DNA of 64,000 nt from Microvirga flocculans ATCC BAA-817 (GTDB taxonomy: Bacteria; Pseudomonadota; Alphaproteobacteria; Rhizobiales; Beijerinckiaceae): NCBI RefSeq assembly GCF_000518665.1, contig NZ_JAEA01000009.1, positions 1-64,000 of the forward strand, written 5' to 3'. Each line of letters starts with the position of its first letter. Position 1 is the first letter of the stretch. A program made the position numbers and the translations under genes. Positions 41,947 to 50,622 of the stretch are shown piece by piece. The notes under the pieces are model-generated. The model ran no database searches, was not told where the DNA came from, and saw only the letters and a program-made list of their open reading frames with translations.

Positions 41947-44697
41947 TCAGGCCGCGGCTTCCGCGGCCCGCACCGCTTCCTCCAGACGGGCGATTCGCGA
42001 TTCCATGGCGAGCTCCACCAGGGCGTCGGTCAGGATCGTCGCCGTCGGATCGGCCATAGGCTCATCCCGCAGCAGGCGCAGGGTCGATGCAACCATGCGG
42101 CCGCGTCCGTAGGAACGTTCGACGCCCAGCGCCACGGGCTTGTGGATCCAGCCGACCGCGAGGCCTGCGAAGACGCGCGCCTGGAAGTCGAGCAGGTTGC
42201 ACCCCGAGATCACGAATTCGGGCAGCACCCGGTCCATGGTCTCGTCGAGCAACGGGCCCGAAGGGAAGCGCGCGAAATGGCCCGAGCGCCGCAGCCAGCC
42301 GAAGGACGAAGCCCAGTCGCCGGACCAGAGCGTGCCATGGCGCGCCCGCACCTTCACCGCCTGCCAGTGCGGGAAGAACGGATAGAGAGGCATGTCGGTT
42401 TCCGGCAGCAGCAGGAGCTTGGCGCCCGCGCGCACATGGTCGGCGATGGCCTTGTTATGCGTGCGGGAAACGACGACGGTGGATTCCTCGAAGGCGCGGG
42501 CCAACGTGTAGCCGAGCGCCTGGAAACGCTCGCGGATGTCATCGTCCGGAGACCACACCAGCTCGCGGGCATGCATGGGCTTGGCGCGCTGGGGGTGAAT
42601 CGCGATGTCGACATGGTTGTGCGCGATGACGCGTCCGTCGGATCCGCGCAAGGCGAGGGTGATCCGCCGCAGCGAGGGCTCGTCCATGGCAGGCAGCTGA
42701 AGCTCGACGCGGCCCAGGTCGAGGACGGTCGGTGCCTCGAGGCGCGGCAGGGACAGGATCTGGCTTTCGCCGCAGACCGCGATCTCCAGCTTGCAATCCT
42801 CCAGGACGGGTCCGGCCCCGTGAGCGACGGAAAGCTCGAGAGAAGCCTTCTCGCCCGACCAGTAGGAGGCGCGCTCCCATTTCGGCACGACGATGGTGTC
42901 CGAGTTCACGATGTGGAAGAGTTCATGGAACACGCGCGTGTTGCGGCGCATGTCGAGAAGACCGTTCGATTCCCAGTGGCAATCGTGCAGTTCGGTGATG
43001 ACATAGCCCGCGAGGCTGGGCTTGCGCCGCATCGCCTCGATCTCGTACTTGAGCGCGCGGAACTGCTGCCATTGCGCGGCGATCACGAAGCGGCGAAGAT
43101 CGCCGAAGACGCGGTCCATGCTCCAGTCCGAGAAGCGGTTCTCGACGCCGTGGGCATACATCACGCCCTCGCCCCAGTCGTGGCCGGTCTCGAACCACCA
43201 GGGCTCCTCGCCCCTGGTGTCGCGCAGATCCTTCGGATAGGGCAGGCCCCAATTGCCGAACTCGGAGCACATGAGAGGCTCGCGGCCCGTGATCACCGCA
43301 TCGCCATGGGGCGAGTAGAGCCAGGAGGCGCGGTTCGACAATTCGTCCACGAACTGGTCCCACTGCGCCCGGTGATCAGGATAGGCGGCGTAGAAGTGAT
43401 AATCCGCGATGTCCGATTCCACATGGAAGCTCGGCGCAAGCGGCGAGTTGTCGACCACGAGGCGCGTGGGGTCATAGGCCTTGAGCCAGGCGAAGGTGCG
43501 CTTGAGCCAGTCGCGGTGGTCGGCGTCGTTGACGAGATCGACGCCCCAGTTCTCGTTGATGATCGTCCAGATGACGATGGAGGGATGGTTGCCGTCGCGG
43601 TCGACGATGCCTTTGAGGAGCTTTTCCTTGCGCCCGCGCGAGCGGTCGGTGGCCATGCCGCCGTTCGGAAGCTCCGTCCAGATGAGCATGCCCAGCCGGT
43701 CGGCCACCTCGTAATAGCGCGGATCGGCCGCCTTGATGTGGCAGCGCAGGCAGTTGAGGCCGAGCTCCTTCGCCTTGCGGAACTGATCTTCCAGAAACTC
43801 CACCGAGGGAACGGTGCAGATCGTGTCGGGATAGTAATCCTGGTCGAGCGCGGCGCGCAGATAAAGCGGCTCGCCGTTGAGATAGAACTTGCCGTTGCGC
43901 GTCTCGATGGTGCGGAAGCCGAACGTGTCGCCGATGGCGTCCATTACTGCGCCGTTGCGGATCAGCTCCAGGCGGATGCGATAGAGATGGGGATGGTCCG
44001 GCGACCAGGCGCGCACATCCTGGATCGCGAACTCGAACGGCATCGAGGTCACGCCCACCTGCGTCTCGTGCATCTCGTCGAGCACCACGTCGCCCGACGG
44101 ATCGGCGACCTGGATGCGGATCTGCGTCGCCTCCGTCAGCGGGCGCGCGAAGAACACGCCGGAGGCCACGCGGCCCGTGGCCAGGCTGGGCACGAGGCGC
44201 ACGCGGTTCATGTGGTCGGGAATGCGGCGCTCCAGATAGACCGACTGCCAGATTCCGGAGAGGGGGCCGTACCAGCTCTGCTTGCCGAAGGGGATCTCGG
44301 CGAAGGGCGAGTCGGGAAACTCGGCCGGGTTGTCGGTGGGGCTGTCGACGCGCACCTTGATCTCGTTCGCGCCGGGCTTGAGATAGGGCGTGACGTCGAA
44401 GGAGAAGGGCAGGAAGCCGCCCTCGTTGTGGCCGACCATCTCGCCGTTCACGAAGACCTTGGTGTTGTGGAAGACCGCGCCGAAGCGGATCCACACACTG
44501 TCGCCGAGCCAGTCCTCGCCGATCTCGATGGTCCTGCGGTAGATGCCGATGCCGGCGCGCATGCGCAGGTCCGAGAACTGGGCCTGCCAGGGACTCGGCA
44601 CCGTGATCTGGCGAACCTCCGCCGGGCCGGACAAACGGTCGTCGGCCACGTGCAGAAACTCCCAAGTCCCGTCCAGACTGATGCGATTGTCCTGCAT
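41947..44697 (-). CDS. GH2-family glycoside hydrolase
   Basis: 916-aa enzyme with GH2 domain order: jelly-roll sugar-binding domain (1-180), immunoglobulin-like domain, TIM barrel (about 300-600) and a long C-terminal region (600-916) of beta-domains plus an unusual glutamine-amidotransferase-like end. Acid/base Glu382 is in TIINENWGV and nucleophile Glu479 in LMCSEFGNWG. Family members are beta-galactosidases, beta-mannosidases or beta-glucuronidases; which one cannot be told. No signal peptide, so cytosolic. It is convergent with the glf/GH1 operon and has its own upstream region with a palindrome at 44765-44793. The last codons contain a GGCCGCGG-ctt-CCGCGGCC hairpin. Confidence 0.88.
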   Translation of the reverse strand: MQDNRISLDGTWEFLHVADDRLSGPAEVRQITVPSPWQAQFSDLRMRAGIGIYRRTIEIGEDWLGDSVWIRFGAVFHNTKVFVNGEMVGHNEGGFLPFSFDVTPYLKPGANEIKVRVDSPTDNPAEFPDSPFAEIPFGKQSWYGPLSGIWQSVYLERRIPDHMNRVRLVPSLATGRVASGVFFARPLTEATQIRIQVADPSGDVVLDEMHETQVGVTSMPFEFAIQDVRAWSPDHPHLYRIRLELIRNGAVMDAIGDTFGFRTIETRNGKFYLNGEPLYLRAALDQDYYPDTICTVPSVEFLEDQFRKAKELGLNCLRCHIKAADPRYYEVADRLGMLIWTELPNGGMATDRSRGRKEKLLKGIVDRDGNHPSIVIWTIINENWGVDLVNDADHRDWLKRTFAWLKAYDPTRLVVDNSPLAPSFHVESDIADYHFYAAYPDHRAQWDQFVDELSNRASWLYSPHGDAVITGREPLMCSEFGNWGLPYPKDLRDTRGEEPWWFETGHDWGEGVMYAHGVENRFSDWSMDRVFGDLRRFVIAAQWQQFRALKYEIEAMRRKPSLAGYVITELHDCHWESNGLLDMRRNTRVFHELFHIVNSDTIVVPKWERASYWSGEKASLELSVAHGAGPVLEDCKLEIAVCGESQILSLPRLEAPTVLDLGRVELQLPAMDEPSLRRITLALRGSDGRVIAHNHVDIAIHPQRAKPMHARELVWSPDDDIRERFQALGYTLARAFEESTVVVSRTHNKAIADHVRAGAKLLLLPETDMPLYPFFPHWQAVKVRARHGTLWSGDWASSFGWLRRSGHFARFPSGPLLDETMDRVLPEFVISGCNLLDFQARVFAGLAVGWIHKPVALGVERSYGRGRMVASTLRLLRDEPMADPTATILTDALVELAMESRIARLEEAVRAAEAAA
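41949..41967. terminator. Perfect hairpin between convergent GH1 and GH2 genes
   Basis: GGCCGCGG (41949-41956) and CCGCGGCC (41960-41967) form an 8-bp stem with a three-base loop inside the last GH2 codons. No T run, but it sits where both convergent transcripts must end. Confidence 0.4.
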
Positions 44698-44764
44698 GAT
44701 CTCTCCTTGAATCAGAGATTAGCCAAGGGTGCCGAAAGCGGCGAAAACATGACTGAGAACCGGC

Positions 44765-44793
44765 TGTCGCAGGCGCCCGCCCGGCCTGCGACA
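44765..44793. promoter_or_regulatory. Candidate operator palindrome upstream of the GH2 gene
   Basis: TGTCGCAGGC (44765-44774) and GCCTGCGACA (44784-44793) are exact inverted arms around a nine-base spacer, 68-96 bases upstream of the GH2 start. No T run follows, so an operator or a leader hairpin is more likely than a terminator. Confidence 0.45.
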
Positions 44794-44942
44794 CCGCGCA
44801 CCGCTCAAGCTTGTCCGACTCATCGCCCTTGATCTCCGATACCGGTTCGCGGCCCGTTCCGGACAACGGCAAACGGCCCCATTGGATCCGCTGCCGCCGG
44901 CACGGGCCTGCCTGGCGAACGCCGGCGGTCCGGATCGCGGCA

Positions 44943-44967
44943 GGAACCGCCTGCGCCATCTGGCGTT
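44943..44967 (+). promoter_or_regulatory. Exact EcfG (general stress) promoter consensus
   Basis: GGAAC (44943-44947), a 16-base spacer and CGTT (44964-44967) match the alphaproteobacterial EcfG consensus GGAAC-N16/17-CGTT fully. It lies 62 bases before the start of the small membrane-protein gene. Confidence 0.65.
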
Positions 44968-45029
44968 GCCATCACACGACCGGGCCCTGCGGCTCGCCCC
45001 ACACGTCACGCTTTTCGAAGAGGCAGGAG

Positions 45030-45317
45030 ATGGCTCAACAGATTCCCGACGATCGTGCTCGCCAGGGTGGACCCGGACGCCCGGTCCTGGGCGTTCTGGT
45101 CGGGTCGCTGCTGCTTCTGGTCGTTGCCGTCGCGGGATATATGATCTGGGTGTCCGCGCGTTCGCCCGACAATCCCGGAACGGATGCCGCCCGCTCGGCC
45201 ACCACGGGCTCGACGACGGGTTCGACCCGGAACCCCAGCAGCCGGGTCGAGCCTGCGAACCCGGCCTATCCTGTCCCCGGCGCGCAGCCCTCGGCCAGCG
45301 AGCCGCCGAAGCCTTAA
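45030..45317 (+). CDS. Small single-pass membrane protein, candidate stress gene
   Basis: 95-aa protein with a short cytosolic start (MAQQIPDDRARQGGPGR), one membrane helix (PVLGVLVGSLLLLVVAVAGY) and a low-complexity Ser/Thr/Pro-rich periplasmic tail. No family recognised. GGCAGGAG precedes ATG 45030. A complete EcfG promoter stands 62 bases upstream, so it is probably induced by the PhyR/EcfG general stress response. A rho-independent terminator follows 17 bases after the stop. The role is unknown. Confidence 0.8.
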   Translation: MAQQIPDDRARQGGPGRPVLGVLVGSLLLLVVAVAGYMIWVSARSPDNPGTDAARSATTGSTTGSTRNPSSRVEPANPAYPVPGAQPSASEPPKP

Positions 45318-45334
45318 TCGCATTACCCTATGGG

Positions 45335-45371
45335 AAGCCGGACGGCTGTTATCGCCGCTCCGGCTTTTTTG
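45335..45371 (+). terminator. Rho-independent terminator
   Basis: AAGCCGGA (45335-45342) pairs with TCCGGCTT, with an inner CGGC/GCCG pairing, followed by TTTTTT. It ends the transcript of the small membrane-protein gene before the mechanosensitive channel gene. Confidence 0.8.
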
Positions 45372-45475
45372 TTGCGCTCGGTTTGCCCGGCGGCGAGTTT
45401 TCGCCGTAATGATTCGCGAACAAGCGTCGCCGCAGCGTCGCCCGACGCGCCAGGCCATGCGATAGGGTAGAGTGA

Positions 45476-47995
45476 ATGACGAGGATTGGCATGAAGCGGC
45501 TCCTGCAGGCCGCCATGATCGTGTTGAGCGTTGCGGCGGGCAGCCCGTCCCAGGCGCAGCAAGCCCCGGCCGCTCCCGATCCTCAGGCGCAGGTTCAGGC
45601 CCCGTCCCAGCCGCAGGCGGCACCGCCCGTCATTTCCTCGGAGACCAAGGCCGCCCGCGCCAAGCTCGACGGCTTCAAGGCCGATCTCGACCAGAAGGAA
45701 GCGGCCATCCAGGCCCGCACCATGTCCGATGGGGATCTGCAGGCGATCCGGCAGCAGATCGAGCCTATTCTTTCGGAGATCCGTAACGTTATCAGCGAGC
45801 AGGCGCCGCGGCTCGAGGCCAGCAAGCAGCGCCTGAGCCAGCTCGGGCCCAAACCCGACAAAGGCCAGCCCGAGGAGAGCGCCGATGTGGCCCGCGACCG
45901 CGCGGAGCGCGAAGCGGCCGTGGCGGAGCTCGACGAGACCCAGCGTCTCGGGCGCACCCTTCTGGTGCAGGCAGAGCAGCTCAGCGCGCAGATCGGCGAC
46001 ATGCGCCGGGCGGGCTTCACCCGCGCGCTTTTCGAACAGAGCGACGGTCTTTTCAGCCCCGATCTCTGGATGAGCGTGGTCCAGGCGATTCCGCGCGAGC
46101 TGCGGGCGCTCGGGATCATCGCCGAGGATGCCTTCGACCAGCTCCGGCGCAGAGCCACGCTCGGCGTGCTGCTGCTGCTCGGGCTCGCCGTCGGCATCGC
46201 CATCGCCCTTTATGCGGGCCGTCGGTCCATCGCGCCGCGCCTCGTACGGCGCGATCCCGGGATCACCGATCCCTCGCGCCGCAGCCGCCTGCTGGCGGCG
46301 CTGGCCGTCTTCCTTCTGGGAGCGGCGCCGGCCATCGCAGGAAGCTGGGTCGTCTGGGTCGCGTTCGATTCCGTCGACATCGTGCCGACCCGGCTGGAAC
46401 AGGTGGTCAGGGCGCTTCTCGGGGGGCTCGCCTTCATCGCCTTCGTGCGCGCTCTGATCGATGCCATTCTCGCGCCGGACCACACCACATGGCGGCTGAT
46501 CCCGGTGCGCGATGCCTCGGCCGCGCGGATCATGAACTTCTCCGTCACCCTGGCGACGGTCATCGTCATCGGCAAGGTCATCGAGTCCTTCAACAAGGCC
46601 ATTGCGGCCGCCCTCCCGATCACGGTCATCACCCGGGCGTTCTTCGCGCTCGCAGCGGCCCTCCTCTTCGCGGAGTTCCTGCGGCGCTTCGCGAACCGCG
46701 AGGAGCAGGAAGAGGCTTGCCTCGGCCCCTATGTCCCGATGGAGGTCGATCTCGGCGGCCCCTTGCGCAGCCTCGGCTGGGTCCTGGCGGTTCTCGTCAT
46801 CGGCAGCGTGGTGGGCGGCTATATCGCGCTCGCCTCCTTCCTGGTCGATCAGGCGGTGGGCATTTCCATCATCATCGCGCTCCTGATCCTCGGCATCGCC
46901 TTCGCGGACGAATTCATCGGCGGCTCCCTGCGCGGGCAGACACGGCTCGCCACCACGCTCCAGGCCAATACCGGCCTGCGCCGCCGCTCCCTGGAGCAGA
47001 TCGGCATCCTGGCGAGCGGCATCGTGCGACTTGCGCTCATCGTCCTGGCGATCCTGCTCGTGCTCCTGCCCTGGGGCATCGAATCGACGGATGTGATGGG
47101 TTCGCTCAGGGCGCTGTTCTTCGGCTTCAGCGTCGGCGACGTCACCATCTCCCTGTCGTCCATCCTGATCGCGGCCCTGCTCTTCGCCATCGGCTTCACC
47201 GTGACCCGAGTCATCCAGCGCTGGCTCGACAACACCTTCCTGCCGGCGACGGAGCTCGATGCGGGCCTGCGCAATTCGATCCGCACGGCGGCGGGCTATG
47301 TGGGCATCATCACGGCGGGCGTCATCTCCTTCTCCTATCTGGGCCTGAGCCTGGAGCGGCTCACCATCGTCGCCGGCGCCCTCTCTGTCGGTATCGGTTT
47401 CGGCCTGCAATCCATCGTCAACAACTTCATCTCCGGCCTCATCCTGCTCTGGGAGCGTCCGATCCGCGTCGGTGATCTCGTGGTGGTGGGCGATGCGGAG
47501 GGCTATGTGCGCCGGATCAACGTGCGCTCGACGGAGATCCAGACCGGCGACCGGGCGATGCTGATCGTGCCCAACTCGAACCTGATTTCCGGCGTCGTCC
47601 GTAATCGCGTGCGCAACGACCGCATCGGGCGCGTGCTCGTCTCCATTCCCGTGCCGCGCGCGACGGATCCGGACCTGGTGGCGGAGATCATGCGCAAGGC
47701 CGCCCTGGCGCATCGCGAGATCATGAGCGAGCCGGCGCCGCGGGTCCTGTTCAAGAAGGTGACGGAAAACACCATCGACTTCGATCTCGTCTGCTTCGTG
47801 GACGACATCGATTCCGCCGGACGCGTGTCGAGCGACCTGTATTTCGAGATCTTCCGCGGCCTGCGGAAGGCAGGCGTGGGCGCTCCCGCGCAGGCTCCCG
47901 CGCCCGAACCCGAGGAAGAGGCGCAAAAGGGTCCGCAGGCCGAGGAGAAAGAGGACGAAACCTTAACCCTTCTCAAGGATAAGACGCCCGCATGA
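45476..47995 (+). CDS. MscS-family mechanosensitive channel with DUF3772 domain
   Basis: Large channel protein of 839 aa. A signal peptide (about 1-27) precedes a periplasmic DUF3772-type helical region (60-190), then about ten membrane helices and the MscS core: pore helix GALSVGIGFGLQSIVNNFIS with the Gly/Ala packing pattern, and the cytosolic beta domain ERPIRVGDLVVVGDAEGYVR. Such long MscS (MscK-like) proteins open under membrane tension and release solutes in osmotic downshock. The C-terminus is Glu/Pro-rich. It overlaps the CAP-domain gene by four bases (ATGA). Confidence 0.9.
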   Translation: MTRIGMKRLLQAAMIVLSVAAGSPSQAQQAPAAPDPQAQVQAPSQPQAAPPVISSETKAARAKLDGFKADLDQKEAAIQARTMSDGDLQAIRQQIEPILSEIRNVISEQAPRLEASKQRLSQLGPKPDKGQPEESADVARDRAEREAAVAELDETQRLGRTLLVQAEQLSAQIGDMRRAGFTRALFEQSDGLFSPDLWMSVVQAIPRELRALGIIAEDAFDQLRRRATLGVLLLLGLAVGIAIALYAGRRSIAPRLVRRDPGITDPSRRSRLLAALAVFLLGAAPAIAGSWVVWVAFDSVDIVPTRLEQVVRALLGGLAFIAFVRALIDAILAPDHTTWRLIPVRDASAARIMNFSVTLATVIVIGKVIESFNKAIAAALPITVITRAFFALAAALLFAEFLRRFANREEQEEACLGPYVPMEVDLGGPLRSLGWVLAVLVIGSVVGGYIALASFLVDQAVGISIIIALLILGIAFADEFIGGSLRGQTRLATTLQANTGLRRRSLEQIGILASGIVRLALIVLAILLVLLPWGIESTDVMGSLRALFFGFSVGDVTISLSSILIAALLFAIGFTVTRVIQRWLDNTFLPATELDAGLRNSIRTAAGYVGIITAGVISFSYLGLSLERLTIVAGALSVGIGFGLQSIVNNFISGLILLWERPIRVGDLVVVGDAEGYVRRINVRSTEIQTGDRAMLIVPNSNLISGVVRNRVRNDRIGRVLVSIPVPRATDPDLVAEIMRKAALAHREIMSEPAPRVLFKKVTENTIDFDLVCFVDDIDSAGRVSSDLYFEIFRGLRKAGVGAPAQAPAPEPEEEAQKGPQAEEKEDETLTLLKDKTPA

Positions 47996-48489
47996 AGCGT
48001 CTCATCCTCATCAGTTTCGCCGCCCTTGCCCTTTCCGCCTGCCAGAACGAGCAGCGCAGCCAGAGCGGGCGGACACCGAGCTTTTACGTCTCCCTGGCCG
48101 ATGCCCAGGCGCAGGTCGATGCCGCCATGGCCCGCGACATGATCGGAGCCTATCGGGGCAATAACGGCCTGCGCCCCCTGACCCTCGATCCCGACCTCCA
48201 GGCGGCGGCCCAGGCGGAGGCCGATGCCATGGCGATAGCCGACAGGCCGAGCTCGGCGGAAGCCTTCAAGGGGCGGCTCGCCGCCATGGGATACGTAGCC
48301 CCGGCCGTTAATCTCTCCGCAGGCTACCATACCCTGGCCGAGGCCTTTTCCGGATGGCGCGAGAGCCCGCAGCACAACCGGGTGCTCCTCGATTCCAGGG
48401 CCGCGCGAATCGGCATCGCCACGGCCTATGCCCCGAATTCCAAGTACAAGGTCTACTGGGTCCTGGCCGTCGCGACCGACAGGCGCTGA
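47992..48489 (+). CDS. CAP-domain lipoprotein
   Basis: 165-aa lipoprotein with lipobox LSAC (Cys17) and a CAP/SCP domain (MIGAYRGNNGLRPLTLDPDL, AAQAEADAMA, GWRESPQHNRVLLDSRAARI, VYWVLAVA). CAP proteins act in the extracellular space; bacterial roles are mostly unknown. The His/Glu residues of the CAP cavity are only partly kept. It is translationally coupled to the MscS gene (ATGA overlap), so both products may belong to the same envelope-stress function. Confidence 0.85.
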   Translation: MKRLILISFAALALSACQNEQRSQSGRTPSFYVSLADAQAQVDAAMARDMIGAYRGNNGLRPLTLDPDLQAAAQAEADAMAIADRPSSAEAFKGRLAAMGYVAPAVNLSAGYHTLAEAFSGWRESPQHNRVLLDSRAARIGIATAYAPNSKYKVYWVLAVATDRR

Positions 48490-48589
48490 CCGCTTGCGGC
48501 AAGACGGACCGAGGGGGCCCCGGAACCAACCCCCGGCCACGCGCTTTAGCTTGAGAGTTCTCCCAAACTGAAAGTGCGCGTTTCAACAC

Positions 48590-50554
48590 ATGCCGGATTT
48601 CGACCCCAAACTGGGCAGGCAGATGCCGCCGCCCCCAGCGACAGGCCGCGAGCAGGAGGTCGGGCCCGGTCAGGACAACACCCTGGCCAAGGAAGCCAAG
48701 GCCGCCGCAGCTCATCAGCCCGAACCCCAGCAGGACCTCGATGATACGGTGAAGCCGAGCATCGGGCGGGAGCTCTTCCTGCTCTTTCGGGACATGCTCC
48801 GCAACCGCAAGGGCTGGCCCATGCTCCGGCTCGGAGCCGCCATTCTGGTTGTCCTCATCGGCAACATGTTCGGACAGGTGCGGCTCAACCAGTGGAACGG
48901 CGCGTTCTTCGATGCGGTGTCGAAGCGCGATACCTCCGCCTTCTTCCATCAGCTTCTGGTCTTCGTCGTCATCGTCGCCGTGCTTCTCGGCCTCGTGGTG
49001 GCGCAGACCTGGTTGCAGGAGCGTCTCAAGATCCGGCTGCGGGAGCGTCTGACCCAGGTCCTGCTCGACCTCTGGCTGAAGCCCAACCACGCCTATCAGC
49101 TCGGATTCGTGGGCCAGAGCGGCGCCCAGCCGGACCAGCGCATGCAGGAGGATTGCCGCCTGTTCTCCGAACTCTCGACGGAGCTTGGGGTCGGCATGCT
49201 GCAGGCCCTTCTCCTGCTCGTCAGCTTCATCGGCGTGCTCTGGGGCCTGTCGGGTCCCGTGAGCCTCTCGATCGGTGGCACCGCCATCACCATCTCCGGC
49301 TACATGGTCTGGGTCGCAATGGGCTATGCGGGGCTCGGCTCGGGACTGACCTGGCTCGTCGGCCGCCCGCTGATCCGCCTCAACACGGAGCGCTACGCCC
49401 GCGAGGCGGAACTGCGCTACGCCCTCGTGCGCGTGAACGAGAGCGCGGAGAGCGTCGCGCTCTACAACGGCGAGCCGGACGAGCGGCGCAACCTGGACGA
49501 CTTCGTCGAGGCCGTCCTCACGGCGTCGCGGCGTCTTTCCGGCGGCCTGGCGCGGCTCACCTGGATCACCTCGGGCTACGGCTGGCTCGCCATCGTGGTG
49601 CCGATCCTCGCCGCCGCGCCTGATTATTTCGCAGGTCGTCTCTCCTTCGGCGAGATGATGATGGTGGTGGGAGCCTTCAACCAGGTCCAGGCGGCCCTGC
49701 GCTACTTCGTCGACAATTTTCCGAAGATTGCCGACTGGCGCTCGGCGGTGCTACGCGTGGCCACCTTCCGGCAGGCCGCCATCGATCTCGACGAGGTCGC
49801 CGCGGAAAACCGCCGCATCGACATCGCAGCCCATCCCCAGGGCTGGCTCAGTTTTGAGGGCGTGGCGATCGCGCTGAGCGACGGCAGCATTCTCATCGAG
49901 GACGCTACGGCCGAGATCCGGCCCGGCGAGCGGGTGCTCATCATGGGCGAGTCGGGCTCCGGAAAGAGCACGCTCTTCCGCGCCATTTCCGGACTCTGGC
50001 CCTGGGGTTCCGGCAAGATCCGCATCCCTCAGCCCGAGCAGATGATGTTCCTGCCGCAGCGGCCCTATCTGCCGCTCGGAACGCTTCGCGCCGCCGTGAG
50101 CTACCCCGCCTCGCCCGACACCTTCGCGGATGCGGACGTGCGCGCGGCCCTCGAGCGCTGCGGCCTGGGCGAATTCGTGGAGATGCTCGACCGGCACGAG
50201 CGCTGGGACCGCAGCCTGTCTCTCGGCCAGCAGCAGCGGGTGGCCTTCGCCCGCGTGATCCTGCACAGGCCGCAATGGGTTTTCATGGACGAGGCGACCT
50301 CCGCCCTCGACGAGGAGAACCAGGCCTCGATGCTCGCGCTCTTCGAGAACGAGCTGAAGGGCGCGAGCGTGCTGTCCATCGGGCACCGCCCGGGGCTGGA
50401 GGAGTTCCACACCCGCACGCTGCACATCCGCAAGACGAGCGAGGGCGCCGTGCTCCTCGCGCGGCCCCAGAGACAGGCCCGATCCGAAAAGCCGAGACTC
50501 GGGCCGCGCTGGATCGGCCGCTTCCGACGCAGGCTGCGGCCCCAGGAAAGTTGA
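48590..50554 (+). CDS. SbmA/BacA- and YddA-like ABC exporter (fused membrane and ATPase domains)
   Basis: 654-aa half-transporter of the ABC_membrane_2 (SbmA/BacA-like) type: a proline-rich N-terminus, six membrane helices (about 80-370) and an ATPase domain with Walker A GESGSGKST (453-461), signature LSLGQQQRV (about 543) and Walker [14 protein letters not shown]. BacA proteins of rhizobia import peptides and affect very-long-chain fatty acids; the YddA form with its own ATPase is of less certain function. Probably works as a homodimer. It is followed by the NdvA-like exporter after 68 bases. Confidence 0.87.
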   Translation: MPDFDPKLGRQMPPPPATGREQEVGPGQDNTLAKEAKAAAAHQPEPQQDLDDTVKPSIGRELFLLFRDMLRNRKGWPMLRLGAAILVVLIGNMFGQVRLNQWNGAFFDAVSKRDTSAFFHQLLVFVVIVAVLLGLVVAQTWLQERLKIRLRERLTQVLLDLWLKPNHAYQLGFVGQSGAQPDQRMQEDCRLFSELSTELGVGMLQALLLLVSFIGVLWGLSGPVSLSIGGTAITISGYMVWVAMGYAGLGSGLTWLVGRPLIRLNTERYAREAELRYALVRVNESAESVALYNGEPDERRNLDDFVEAVLTASRRLSGGLARLTWITSGYGWLAIVVPILAAAPDYFAGRLSFGEMMMVVGAFNQVQAALRYFVDNFPKIADWRSAVLRVATFRQAAIDLDEVAAENRRIDIAAHPQGWLSFEGVAIALSDGSILIEDATAEIRPGERVLIMGESGSGKSTLFRAISGLWPWGSGKIRIPQPEQMMFLPQRPYLPLGTLRAAVSYPASPDTFADADVRAALERCGLGEFVEMLDRHERWDRSLSLGQQQRVAFARVILHRPQWVFMDEATSALDEENQASMLALFENELKGASVLSIGHRPGLEEFHTRTLHIRKTSEGAVLLARPQRQARSEKPRLGPRWIGRFRRRLRPQES

Positions 50555-50622
50555 CCTCCAAAAATGATGTCCATTGGCGGGTTCGATGTTCTAAGATCGG
50601 GTTCCTTCACAGGTAGAACCGC

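Larger units (their letters stand above)
44698..45029. other. 332-base intergenic region between GH2 and the small membrane-protein gene
   Basis: Contains the likely GH2 promoter region, the TGTCGCAGGC palindrome (44765-44793) and an exact EcfG promoter consensus for the gene at 45030. No other coding sequence is evident; the open frames here have no ribosome site. Confidence 0.55.

Noticed and set aside
41944-44832. 962-codon open frame on the plus strand opposite the GH2 gene
   Set aside because: It is the antisense shadow of a GH2 enzyme with complete domains and catalytic glutamates. The translated sequence is Arg/Ala/Val-rich with no known domain.
48515-48545. EcfG promoter before the SbmA/YddA-like gene (GGAAC with TT 18 bases later)
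   Set aside because: The G of the -10 GTT is missing, so the match is no better than expected by chance in GC-rich DNA.
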